Shown here one piece after another: positions 1-7,439 of a stretch of DNA of 14,256 nt. Source of the DNA: Phoronis ovalis (taxonomy: Eukaryota > Phoronida > Phoronidae); assembly GCA_028565635.1 (NCBI GenBank), contig JAOXYB010033407.1, forward strand, positions 1 to 14,256. The letters are read 5' to 3'. The first letter of the stretch is position 1. The number at the start of each line of letters is the position of its first letter. The notes under the pieces were generated by a model. The model was not told the DNA's origin, did no database searches, and saw only the letters and a program-made list of their open reading frames with translations. A program made the position numbers and the translations under genes.

Positions 1-132
1 AGGGGGGGTGGGGGTAAATCCTATCTTAAACGCTATACGTTTGGGGTTAGTGAGATAACTTTTGAGATGATCCCTTATCGCTAGCCAAATAAAGTGTTAC
101 ATACGACGACGATGACGCCTACACTACGACAA
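1..132. other. Unassigned left edge with G-rich start
   Basis: The window opens with a run of seven G, a T, and five G. I could not match the rest to integrase in any frame, although integrase sequence would be expected upstream of the tail that follows. The Gypsy element may therefore be broken near position 133, with unrelated DNA to the left. Confidence 0.3.
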
Positions 133-164
133 TATGCCCATCCACCACTATGTGGATGGGCATA
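133..164. repeat. Perfect 13-bp hairpin at the left limit of the Gypsy remnant
   Basis: Positions 133-145 and 152-164 are exact reverse complements (ATGCCCATCCAC against GTGGATGGGCAT plus one flanking T-A pair), with a six-base loop. Recognisable integrase-tail sequence begins inside the right arm. This fits a fold-back at a breakpoint, but chance or a coding coincidence is also possible. Confidence 0.6.
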
Positions 165-454
165 ATAAACTAATAATGCGATGGAAGGGACCAATCTTAG
201 TAAAAGAAAGAATGGGGAAAGCTAATTATTCCATTGATATCAATGGTAAGCGTAAGATCTTTCATATAAAGATGCTCAAGGAATATTTCCGGAGAGAATC
301 GGAACCCGTCAAGGTTGCCGTAACATGTATGGTGTTCGACGAGGATAACGATGACAAATCCTCATGTTTGCCGATGCCATATGCGGGTGATGAGAAAATT
401 GAGACACACGAGAACGTTCACATAAATCTCGAGTTACCGGAAAATCGGAATTAA
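149..454 (+). pseudogene. pol: Integrase C-terminal tail of Gypsy pol (partial)
   Basis: The open frame from 134 to 454 holds the signature that follows the integrase core in this Gypsy group: HNKLIMRWKGP (about 155-193), then FHIKMLKEYF (260-289). These form the small beta-barrel GPY/F-type tail, which helps integrase bind DNA or chromatin. An acidic linker follows (DEDNDD near 337-354). In the parent element this frame would continue into reverse transcriptase; here a single-base slip near 450 puts the continuation in another frame. The integrase zinc finger and catalytic core are absent. The first residues, before the HNKL motif, do not fit the family and may be junction sequence. Confidence 0.8.
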
Positions 455-1300
455 GGGAATTAATTGGGAAGTTTAGCAAGGTGTTTTCCTCTCTGCCGGG
501 AACGACAGATTTGATTGAACATAAAATCGTATTAATGTACGAAAACCCTGTTAGGACACCTCCCTATCCGGTACCGTATAACCGTTATAAAGAAATGGAA
601 AATACTAACTGAAATGTTGCGGCTAGGAGTTATTGAATATTCCGACTCGCCCTATAATGATCCATCGGTAATGATCAAAAAATCGGACGGTACTATGCGG
701 CACTGCCAAGATATGAGAAAGTTAATAAAATCACCAGATTTGATTGTGAAGCGTTTCCGGACCCTGGGAATATTTACGCTAAGTGCGCCGAGGATAAATT
801 TTTCTCTAAATTTGACTGCTGTAAAGAGTACTGGCAAATACCCATGGAAGAACAATCCAAACGAATCACTGCTTTTTCCACACCTTTCTGACATTTTCAA
901 TACCGAAACATGCCTTTTGGTCTTGTAAATTCGGGTGCTATTTACTCCAGACTTATGAGAAAGGTACTACGGGATCTTAAATGTATCAACAACTTTGTCA
1001 ATGATGTACTGGAGCACACCCAAACATGGGAAGAGCACACGAAATATCTTGAAAAATTCTTGGAGAGTATTCAAAGGACAAAATTAACTTTGAAGCCCTC
1101 CAAGTGCTATCTGGGTTATTTTAAGATTGACTTTATGGGCCACACACTGGGTGACGGTAAACTCTTTATGCAAGAGAGCAAAATCGAGAAAATAAGGGAC
1201 GCGAAGGAACTGATTACAAAACATCAACTTAGATCGTTTCTAGGTTTAACGGGATATTACCGGAGTTTTATTAAGGATTATTCCACTAAAACGAAGTGTC
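451..1300 (+). pseudogene. pol: Broken Ty3/Gypsy reverse transcriptase
   Basis: This domain copies element RNA into cDNA. In order it shows the leader TDLIEHKIVL (about 508-537), VIEYSDSPYNDPSVMIKK (629-682), YWQIPM (near 832-849), MPFGL (910-924), the active-site region FVND (994-1005), KPSKCYLG (about 1093-1116) and FLGLTGYYR (1237-1263), the tether to RNase H. The reading frame changes near 601-608 and again near 722-725. A TGA at 889-891 replaces what is normally glycine in the TPFG motif. The catalytic YxDD motif reads FVND: codon 1000-1002 is AAT where GAT would give the first aspartate. The copy is certainly non-functional. The longest clean stretch is 910-1536. Confidence 0.9.
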
Positions 1301-1419
1301 TGACGGACCTTACTAAAAAGGGGGTTCCATCTAAACTGAAGTGGGGCGAAAATCACGCTGCCGCTTTTAGAGTATTGAAATCTAAATTGACAGAAAATGT
1401 CAATGTACTGAAACTGGCA

Positions 1420-1799
1420 AACCCGGAGAAGCAATTCTCCCTGCAGACCGATGCATCGGACGTCGGACTTGGTGCCGTTTTACTCCAGGAACATGACGGG
1501 AAATTGTTCCCAGTCACGTACGCCTGTAAAAAATGATCTGAATGCAAGCAGAGATATGCCGCAATTGAGAGAGAATGCATGGCTATAGTCTGGGCCATCA
1601 AAAAGTTTAATGTTTTTTTCTACGGGAGGGAATTCCGCCTCCAAACAGACAATTAATCTCTCACCGATTTAAATAAGGCCAAATTCTCCAACCCCGCATA
1701 ATGAGATGGGCTATGTCCTTGTCGCCTTATCGCTTTACTGTAGAGCATGTGAAGGGTAGTGCCAATGTGGGAGCGGACTGTCTTAGTCGGCTGGTTTGA
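1420..1799 (+). pseudogene. pol: Broken RNase H domain and end of Gypsy pol
   Basis: RNase H removes the RNA strand during element replication. QTDASDVGLGAVL (from about 1444) carries the first catalytic aspartate (codon 1450-1452). IERECMAI (near 1564-1587) supplies the glutamate and QTD (1642-1650) the second aspartate. VEHVKGSANVGADCLSR near 1740-1787 is the classic end of the domain, and the frame stops at TGA 1797-1799. Stops at 1534-1536 and 1654-1656 interrupt it, and one C seems to be missing in the run at 1692-1695. At least two of the three stops in pol can be explained by one base change from a sense codon, as expected of neutral decay. Confidence 0.88.
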
Positions 1800-1838
1800 G
1801 ACCACATCACCGTTAGATTTGGGAGTAACCACGCCTTT

Positions 1839-1850
1839 AGGTGGGGAGGG
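1839..1850 (+). promoter_or_regulatory. Polypurine tract
   Basis: The stretch AGGTGGGGAGGG is all purine except one T and lies 40 bases after the pol stop, just before a TGTTACA that can open an LTR. This is where plus-strand DNA synthesis is primed in LTR elements. Confidence 0.65.
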
Positions 1851-1858
1851 TTATGTTA

Positions 1859-2013
1859 CATTGTGTTTATATTGTTAGGTGTGGTTATGTAATTATGAAG
1901 GGTTAGGTCACATAGTGTTTATATTGTTAGGTGTGGTTATGTAAATATGCAGGGTTAGGTCACATAATGTTTATATTGCTAGGTGTGGTTATGTAATATG
2001 CAATGTTATGTCA
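1859..2013 (+). repeat. Three tandem 52-bp repeats at the start of the LTR
   Basis: Copies lie at 1859-1910, 1911-1962 and 1963-2013 (52, 52 and 51 bp). Each contains TTTATATTGTTAGGTGTGG (or GCTAGG in the third) and ends near GGTTAGGTCA. The third has diverged most. Such repeats in the U3 part of an LTR often bind host regulators, but no function is shown here. Confidence 0.9.
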
Positions 2014-2165
2014 TAGCTATGATACAAGTTAGGCAGATCACTTTAGGAAAGCAAGGAGTTAAGTTGGTTAAATCATTGTGTCAAGATTGAGAGAATACAG
2101 GTAAATAGATACCTATGTCGAACTTGTATATTTTGGGGAGTTACTATAGTAGTTTTAACAGTCTC

Positions 2166-2171
2166 AATAAA
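2166..2171 (+). terminator. AATAAA polyadenylation signal in the LTR
   Basis: A canonical AATAAA stands downstream of the TATA-like box within the LTR. It would be the 3'-processing signal for element RNA. Confidence 0.4.
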
Positions 2172-2725
2172 TGGTAGTTGAAGTAGAACGAGGTGTGTAA
2201 ATTGGAACAGTAAAATACTTAATAACCCCAGTGTAATTGATACTATAGGTAATGTTGTATTACAGGGCCGTCTTCTTTCTTACGCTTATGATACCAGACA
2301 AACCTAGCAATAGAATACAGCTAAAATATTTCTTTGTGTGACCTCGGTAACGTCGGCAGGTGGGTCGTGGCCAGCACCATAAATTGGACATCCCTGCACG
2401 CAGTTAGATAACAGGAACTGAACCGTATTACTCAACCAGAGAAGTGGAACAAAAGAGATGAAGTGAAACCAGATATCGGAGTATCTCTCTTCCGGAACCA
2501 TAACCATAGTTTGTCAAGAATTGGCATCCCCTAATAGTATATCCATACGTTGTCACAACAGTATACAATCTTTGTTTCCGTTTCATTAGTTATAATATGT
2601 ATTATCTCTGTTCGATATCAAACTTCAATACAACTTCAATTTATTATCTCTTGGAATTGACCACACCCTAGCATGACTTTCACTTCCATATTCATCTTAG
2701 TCTGTCTATCCCTTCCAAAGAGTAA

Positions 2726-2980
2726 CAACGTGACATTGATGATGTGTCTAAGCGGTGGGGTGAAGATTTTTATCAGCATCTTATCTTTGAATTTGACTTC
2801 TGCCTAAGAGTTCCAGTTAACTGGGGCACTAGTACAGCAAGAATCTGTCAAGCTTCTTTTAAGAGATCTCCTATATTATCTGGGAGACAAAAATTAATGC
2901 TTTCTGTGCGGGCTGAGAATATGCATGAATTGTGGCAATGTCTATTACCAGTGTTTGTAAACATATTGAATAATTAAGTT
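2726..2980 (+). CDS. Unrecognised open frame, possibly part of a decayed gene
   Basis: The frame opens after a TAA at 2723-2725 and stops at 2975-2977 (about 83 codons). It has no ATG near its start. The product is mixed and not low in complexity: an acidic, aromatic start (RWGEDFYQHLIFEFDF) and a hydrophobic end (WQCLLPVFVNIL). I do not recognise a family. The next open stretch, from 2985, lies in another frame. The two read naturally as one protein if a small slip near 2965-2975 is assumed, so this could be a pseudogene. Confidence 0.3.
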
Positions 2981-2984
2981 ACAG

Positions 2985-3215
2985 CAAGATTGGCCTGGGA
3001 CATCCTATGATGTCTACCAACTTTGTCTCCACTGTGTGAGTCTTGGCATCGATCATACACACGTGTATCCAATTGAGATTCTTCAGAATGACATCAAGGT
3101 TGCTGGAATTCCATGTGATAATGCCAGAGATAATGGAATGATTGATGCATCACTGGTCTGTCCACCGAGGGAGCTACAACTCAAATATGGTCTGGTTAAC
3201 GAACAACAACTGAAG
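2985..3215 (+). CDS. Candidate internal exon of an unrecognised gene
   Basis: An acceptor (AAGTTACAG, ending 2984) and a strong donor (AAG/GTAAGA at 3215/3216) frame exactly 77 open codons, phase 0 at both ends. The product includes CLHCVSLGIDHTHVYPIEIL and PPRELQLKYGLV, with normal amino-acid variety. I do not recognise it. Phase 0 at its end does not match the phase-1 start of the DED-like exon at 3998, so it is probably not an upstream exon of that module. A possible next exon is 3287-3361. Confidence 0.4.
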
Positions 3216-3286
3216 GTAAGAACTAACTAAGTGTGTTATTATTTTATAAATGTTCCTATATGTTCCATTGTTCTGCATCGTGGCAG

Positions 3287-3361
3287 GATCCTGTGGAAAA
3301 TGGATTTAATTTCTCAATTTGCTGCAGATTTCTTAACTTTTTTGCAATAAATATTTACTAA
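3287..3361 (+). CDS. Possible terminal exon with overlapping AATAAA
   Basis: After a 71-bp candidate intron, an acceptor (TCGTGGCAG, ending 3286) opens phase-0 sequence of 24 codons ending in TAA at 3359-3361. An AATAAA at 3346-3351 overlaps its end. Phases agree with 2985-3215. The encoded tail is rich in F, N, I and C, and I cannot assign it. The intron is short and weakly pyrimidine-rich, so this is tentative. Confidence 0.22.
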   Translation, partial: DPVENGFNFSICCRFLNFFAINIY

Positions 3362-3939
3362 AAAAATCAACACTCAAACTCGGCTGCAGTGCTGTTGTGA
3401 GTTTGATCTCTGGTGAAATACATTTTTTTGACAAAGATGTTTATTTTTTGTGTAATACATCAAAAAATAGCTTGATCGATACAGAAGTTTACGAAAATCG
3501 TTGTCTCTGCTGCAGAATTTAAGAAAAAATATTGCTGGATTTTACACATTTTCATTGTAGATCGAATTCCACAGGGATTGTATGGAAAAATGTTAATTAT
3601 TCCTATCCGTAAATTTGCTATCTTTTTCTTATTGTTGATGAAAAGCTGTAACAAAGGAATTCAAGAAGTTGTACTATTTACAAAATGCTACTATTGTTAG
3701 TTTGTGTAACTGTTAAAATAAAACACAGTTCCCAATGGTAGCTTAACCAGCATGGCAACATGTTTAATTATCTGAAGACTTTTACTTAGTAAGATCTACT
3801 TAAGGGTAACTTTTAAACTTACAAGTCTTCCAAATGTATTTTTATTGGGTGTTTTTTAGCAAGCTATATATTGTACGTTTAGGGGCTTTTTTGAAACCTA
3901 TGTTCAAACATATGGACCCACCCTTTACAGGTGTACCTC
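3362..3939. other. AT-rich spacer without a recognised gene
   Basis: I found no supported coding sequence here. Short inverted matches are present, such as TCAAACTC/GAGTTTGA near 3374-3407 and GAAGACTT/AAGTCTTC near 3774-3831. They are too short to interpret. Confidence 0.5.
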
Positions 3940-3997
3940 TTACTGTAAATCCTTCGTTGTCTTGTGGTAGCACTTCATTATTGATTTCCTTTTAAAG

Positions 3998-4133
3998 GTT
4001 GTGCTTGGTACATGAAAGACATGGGGAAACAGGAAAAGAAAGTGCTTCATTATGAGCTGGTATGCAAAATACGGGGCGAATTAGTAGAAGCAGACTTTTC
4101 AAGTGTAAAGAATATGTGTAAAGCATATCTGAC
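3998..4133 (+). CDS. DED-like module 1, exon 1 (first half of the domain)
   Basis: A pyrimidine-rich acceptor (CCTTTTAAAG) precedes 3998, and the donor GTAAGT starts at 4134. The exon is open throughout in phase 1 to phase 2 (136 nt). It encodes a basic lead and then VLHYELVCKIRGELVEADF and a CKAYL motif. This fits helices 1-2 of a death effector domain, where the pattern is L..I..EL...DL..L...C. In-frame ATGs at 4012 and 4021 could start translation if this is the first coding exon. The matching exon at 7014-7164 has the same phases and differs in length by 15 nt, exactly five codons. That is good evidence that both evolved as coding sequence. The DED assignment is by pattern; another death-fold family is possible. 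Confidence 0.6.
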
Positions 4134-4559
4134 GTAAGTGTCGTTAGCCAAGTCAAAGTATTTATCCCTTTCTGTTGTATAATCAGCATTAAGTGCACGT
4201 CACTTAATACTTTATGTCGTATCATGTCTAATCCTAGCTACTTAGAATGGAACGTCCACACCTATTATGCTTATTGAGTTTGCACTCTGTATTTGCCAAG
4301 AGACCAATGATTAAATAAATATATCTTTTTATTATTTGTATATGCCCATGTGATGAACCACTGTTTTTCACACTACATTTGACCCACAGAGCAAATACAA
4401 CCATCTCCAGTGTATTTTTTATGCCCTGTGTTTCAGATGTTTACATAGCGGAAAATGGGTTCTTAGGGAAATGAAAATTTAGATCTGCCTTAAATTTATG
4501 TTTGCTTTTGTAGGAAGTATGGTAGCTGGGCCTGATTTGTTCATGCTTTTCATTTTCAG
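4134..4559 (+). other. Intron 1 of module 1
   Basis: The intron runs from GTAAGT to the first exon-2-like unit. It shares blocks with the matching intron of module 2: AGTGCAC (near 4192 and 7279), ACTCTGTATTTGC (near 4283 and 7373) and GTGATGAACCAC through TTTGACCCACAG (4351-4390 and 8473-8513). It lacks the roughly 1-kb insertion found in module 2. Confidence 0.5.
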
Positions 4560-4829
4560 AGCAGCTGAAGTAAAATCTGTAACTGTCTTTTATGCAATAA
4601 TTTAGTGGAAAAACTTGAATACAGAGAATAATCAGTCAGTTGGCAGCGTGAGGATAGCTATAAACTTATAGATGTATTTAAAATTTTATTTCAGACCAGC
4701 TGAAATAGAATCTGTAACTGACTTTTGTGCAATAATTTAGTGGATAAACTTGAATGCTGAGGATATTCAGTCAGTTGGCAGCGTGAGGATAGCTATAAAC
4801 TTATAGATGTATTTAAAATTTTATTTCAG
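4560..4829 (+). repeat. Two broken 135-bp tandem copies of the first part of exon 2
   Basis: Units at 4560-4694 and 4695-4829 each start after a TTTCAG acceptor and repeat the first part of intact exon 2, which begins at 4830. The spacing is exactly 135 bp twice. Both units carry GCAATAATTTAG, giving an in-frame TAG, and both end in TTTAAAATTTTATTTCAG instead of continuing into the second part of the exon. Neither has a donor site. They are pseudo-exons, but each keeps an acceptor that could compete with the true one. The shared TAG shows that one was copied from the other after decay began. Confidence 0.88.
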
Positions 4830-5017
4830 ACCAGCTGAAGTAAAATCTGTAACTGTCTTTTGTGCATTAATGGATAAACTAGAAAAAAAAGGATATGCCG
4901 TCAGTTGGCGACACAAAGATGGCTACAGCAAACTTATAGATGTATTTGAAGGACTTAATCTACGTAAGATTGTGGAACTTGTACAAGAGTTTGAAAAGAA
5001 ATTGAATGTAGAAGCAG
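4830..5017 (+). CDS. DED-like module 1, exon 2 (second half of the domain)
   Basis: The acceptor TTTATTTCAG ends at 4829, and the donor GTATAA starts at 5018. The phase is 2 in and 1 out, which fits exon 1 (ending AC) with no stop. The product has VTVFCALMDKLEKKGYAV (helix 3), DGYSKLIDVF (helix 4/5) and RKIVELVQEFEKK (helix 5/6). This resembles the second half of a DED, as in PEA-15, FADD and caspase-8. The RxDL signature of many DEDs is not kept (NLRKIVEL here), so binding surfaces may differ. By hand count, 40 of the first 55 residues match exon 2 of module 2. Read past the donor, the frame stops at 5029-5031, which would also give a natural end. Confidence 0.68.
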
Positions 5018-5029
5018 GTATAACATTTT

Positions 5030-5304
5030 AACCTTGAAGTCACAACAAACAGGTATCCACTTTCATGGTTTGAAGCACAAACATTTTTTTAGATTAGTAT
5101 TGCAATCAGCTAACAAATGGTTATCATTCAAATAATTATTTCTGTTCTCATTATAATCTTGTAAAGGGCATGTAACATGTTGCTATACCATACAATTTTC
5201 GTGCTGAAGTGAAAAAAATGAGAGCTTAGAACTATTGAAAGTATCATGGTGAAATTGGAACAGGTGTCATGCTTATATTCTCCTATCTCGATAAATGTTT
5301 GCTT
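5030..5304 (+). other. DNA downstream of exon 2, conserved with copy 2
   Basis: This matches 9030-9295 well, including ACCTTGAAGTCA, GTTTGAAGCAC, CAATCAGCTA and GCTTATATTCTCCTA. There is no coding frame. It is intron, or 3' UTR if the gene ends at 5031. Confidence 0.6.
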
Positions 5305-5715
5305 CTTTTTACAAAAAAAAATGGTATTAGTTTGGTGATTTCCAGTTAATGTTATTAGACAAGTGTAATTTTAAACATGTATCGCATTTATGTTTGAAGT
5401 ATTACACTGATAATTAAGGTATTTGTGTTTTATCTTAAAGTTTAACAGGCGCAACTGCTTCAAATTTGGCGTTTTCACTTTCTTTTTTTTTGAAAAACTT
5501 GTTTAACAAGCCCAACCACTTCAAATTTCAGTGTTTTAATTTTTTTTAAATTTAATTTATTGTAAAAAAAATGAGAAAAGGAAAACCCAACTTGCACAAA
5601 TTCTGATTCAAAAAATTTCTTTTCTGTTAACACTTAAAATACCCCAAAACACTTTTTTTAAAATAAAAATAAAAACTGCCCAACCAACTCAGTTTTTGAG
5701 GTCTTGCTCATTAAA
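5305..5715. other. AT-rich insertion private to copy 1, with a 61-bp tandem repeat
   Basis: Copy 2 has only about 70 bp at this place. Inside, 5440-5500 and 5501-5560 are an imperfect tandem pair starting GTTTAACAGG/GTTTAACAAG and sharing CTTCAAATTT. Runs of A and T are frequent. No TE protein or clear ends are seen. Confidence 0.45.
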
Positions 5716-6300
5716 GAATTATTAGTGTTGGTGCGGCCTTATAGAATTCTGGTGCGATTCTTATGCTGTGTAATTATATTGCACTGCTACCTAGTGGGTC
5801 ATATTATGCAAATTATTTGGACTACAAGAAAATGTGTTCAAAATTTAATTAATTTATTAATATGTAATTACTTACTAAATTAACATGCATATGTGTAAAA
5901 GAATTTATAATATAATGATGCTTCCTGAAGATTTTAATCAAGTTTTTTCTTCTATAAATTACTGCTTGTATTCTTAGAAACTACTAGCAGGTAATTTTTT
6001 CAACTTGATTCATTAATAGTAAACTGTCCGATGTATCAGTGTATTGTCAAACTGAAATATCTGTGCTAACTCTTTTTATCGCAGTGGATAGGGTTGAATG
6101 TCTGCGATAATGTAGGAAGTGCAAGACTTCCTCCAAAATGCTTACACATTACCCAGCAGGATAAAGGTCTAATATGAGCCAGAGCAGTACTTCTACTTCT
6201 GTTCATTATTTGGTGCTTACATAATTCTCTGGTACATTTTCCAAATACTTGCAATTGTTATCTGATTGAGTTTACGATAATTTACCATCCACTTTTACAG

Positions 6301-6368
6301 TAAAGAAAGTGACACCTATGCCAGGTTCTCTGGCTGTTTTCTTTCATTTTAATTTTTTTTTAAAGTGA
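6301..6368 (+). CDS. Candidate exon 3 (C-terminal tail) of module 1
   Basis: An acceptor (ACTTTTACAG) ends at 6300. Joined in phase 1 to exon 2, the frame runs 22 codons plus TGA (6366-6368), giving a short tail starting VKKVTPMPGSLAVF. The acceptor aligns with the one at 11021-11030 in copy 2, where AAAGA-AGTGA-like bases also follow. The tail is short and ends in a low-complexity F/N stretch. An alternative is a weak donor at CAG/GTTCTC (6323/6324). Confidence 0.35.
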
Positions 6369-6964
6369 AAGTTTTATTTTTTGGTATCTTTTCAATTAAT
6401 TTATGAATCTTCCAATTTTCAACAACCTATACCTAGAACACTTACAGTTAGGGACATGATACTTTTAAAAGGTGTGACATCCCCAGGGTGTTCCATTGTT
6501 GACTTTGGAGTCGACAGATCATTTGGAGGTCAATGGTTAAATTGCTCAAATGATCCAAATTGGTGGTATTAGGTTTTAAAGAGGTCATTTTGGTGACCTT
6601 TGAAAATGGTTTAGTGGAATTTATTTTTATCTTTTAAATTAATTTTATGGAGGAAACATGCTGCAACTCATAACGGTAAGTCTCAAAGGCTTGTAATCTC
6701 AGTCACGGGGTCAGGAGAGTTGAGAGTCATCTAAAGGCCAAAAGTTTAAAATCTGAGAATGTCAAAAAAATTTAAGAAAGCAGCTTTTTATGCATTAGAG
6801 GTCATCAAGAGGTCATGGTTTCATTGTAAGGTAAATCTCACAAAAGGAATTTCTAACATTGCTGGAAAGTTCAAAAATGATGTTGAAAGGTTCATAGAAG
6901 TCAATGGCAGCAGCTATTCCTTTGTTAAACCAATTTATAATTTACATTTTTTGTCTGTTATAAT
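6369..6964. other. Spacer between the two DED-like modules
   Basis: This part is not seen in the duplicated blocks. Open frames at 6381-6572 (ending in NCSNDPNWWY) and 6759-6989 (starting MSKKFKKAAFYALEVIKR) are of normal composition, but I do not recognise them and they have no strong splice support apart from AAG/GTAAAT near 6831. ACG/GTAAGT near 6674 is a good donor with no clear exon in front of it. The spacer also holds a cluster of AGGTCA motifs, listed separately. Confidence 0.35.
6527..6815. promoter_or_regulatory. Cluster of AGGTCA half-sites, including DR5 and IR6 layouts
   Basis: AGGTCA occurs at 6527-6532, 6582-6587, 6799-6804 and 6810-6815, and its complement at 6594-6599. The pair 6582-6599 is an inverted repeat with six spacer bases. 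The pair 6799-6815 is a direct repeat with five spacer bases, the layout known for retinoid-type nuclear receptors. They lie 200-490 bp before exon 1 of module 2. Isolated AGGTCA also occurs elsewhere in the window, so this is suggestive only. Confidence 0.3.
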
Positions 6965-7013
6965 TGTAAATCTAATCCTTCTTGTGTAGCACCTTTTTTA
7001 TTCCCTCTTAAAG

Positions 7014-7164
7014 GCTGTGCTAGGGCCACAAGGAGCATAAAGAAAAGGAAACGTGAAGAGGTAAAAGAAGAACTTCATCGTGAGCTGATATTCAAAATAC
7101 AAAATGAATTGATAGAAAGAAACCTTGAAGATGTAACACAATTGTGTAAAAAGGCATACCTCAC
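7014..7164 (+). CDS. DED-like module 2, exon 1
   Basis: The acceptor TTCCCTCTTAAAG ends at 7013, and the donor GTAAGT starts at 7165. The exon is open in phase 1 to phase 2 (151 nt). It encodes a strongly basic lead (SIKKRKREEVKEE), then LHRELIFKIQNELIERNLED and CKKAYLT. This is the closest match in the window to DED helices 1-2, with the EL...LED..LC spacing seen in PEA-15-like proteins. The KKRKR cluster could act in nuclear localisation. There is no in-frame ATG, so an upstream exon ending in phase 1 is needed; exon 2 of module 1 ends in phase 1, so a tandem-DED transcript is possible. Confidence 0.6.
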
Positions 7165-7439
7165 GTAAGTGGTGTTCCAGTAAAAGCTATTATTCTTGGA
7201 TCTAAAGATTGTTTGGCTTCTCTTTGCTAGTAATCAAAGTATTTTAGCCCCTCCCATTTTACATCATTAGCACTGAGTGCACTTCAATTATTGCTTTATG
7301 TCATCATCTGGTGATCCTTCTTAGTGGAACAGCAACAAACATAAATTTCATTTATTGTATCTAAAGTACTTGTACTCTGTATTTGCTAAGAGATCTGACA
7401 CAATGAAATTTCTATATATTATTGTATATTTGATGATTA

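Larger units (their letters stand above)
134..2560 (+). mobile_element. Dead Ty3/Gypsy retrotransposon, Gmr1-like order, 3' part
   Basis: The order seen is integrase C-terminal tail, reverse transcriptase, RNase H, stop, polypurine tract, LTR-like DNA. Most Ty3/Gypsy elements carry integrase last. The Gmr1-like group has integrase first, as in Ty1/copia, and this copy matches that arrangement. No gag, protease, integrase core or 5' LTR lies in the window. The copy is inactive: at least four frameshifts (near 451, 601-608, 722-725 and 1692-1695), three in-frame stops (889-891, 1534-1536, 1654-1656) and a changed catalytic residue. The right limit is uncertain because there is no second LTR to compare. 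Confidence 0.85.
1854..2560 (+). repeat. Probable 3' LTR (right end uncertain)
   Basis: The segment starts TGTTACA right after the polypurine tract. It holds a TATA-like TATATTTT (2127-2134) and an AATAAA (2166-2171), as expected for promoter and polyadenylation signals. Two ends are possible: TTACA at 2264 (411 bp) or TCACAACA at 2560 (707 bp), whose last four bases complement the opening TGTT. With no 5' LTR in the window neither can be proved. The GC-richer stretch 2340-2510 would fall inside the longer version. Confidence 0.5.
3940..6312 (+). repeat. Segmental duplication, copy 1 (DED-like module 1)
   Basis: This segment is collinear with 6965-11045. Matching blocks occur in the lead-in to exon 1, exon 1, intron 1 (for example GTGATGAACCAC near 4351 and 8473), the exon-2 repeat array, exon 2, the DNA after it (5030-5300 against 9030-9295), a block containing CCTAGTGGGTCATATT (near 5791 and 9401), a block before exon 3 (6140-6250 against 10805-10918), and the exon-3 acceptor. 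Copy 1 has a private AT-rich insertion at about 5305-5715. Confidence 0.85.

Noticed and set aside
614-928. Whole frame 614-928 as one protein
   Set aside because: Only the part up to about 722 matches reverse transcriptase; after that the real homology continues in another frame.
2304-2507. Minus-strand open frame of 67 codons
   Set aside because: It lies in the probable LTR, has no recognisable motif and no flanking splice or polyadenylation support.
2985-3215. Upstream exon of DED-like module 1
   Set aside because: It ends in phase 0, while the exon at 3998 needs phase 1; joining them gives a stop after five codons.
6066-6254. Minus-strand frame in the conserved intronic block
   Set aside because: The matching region of copy 2 has stops in this frame, so conservation is not due to this protein.
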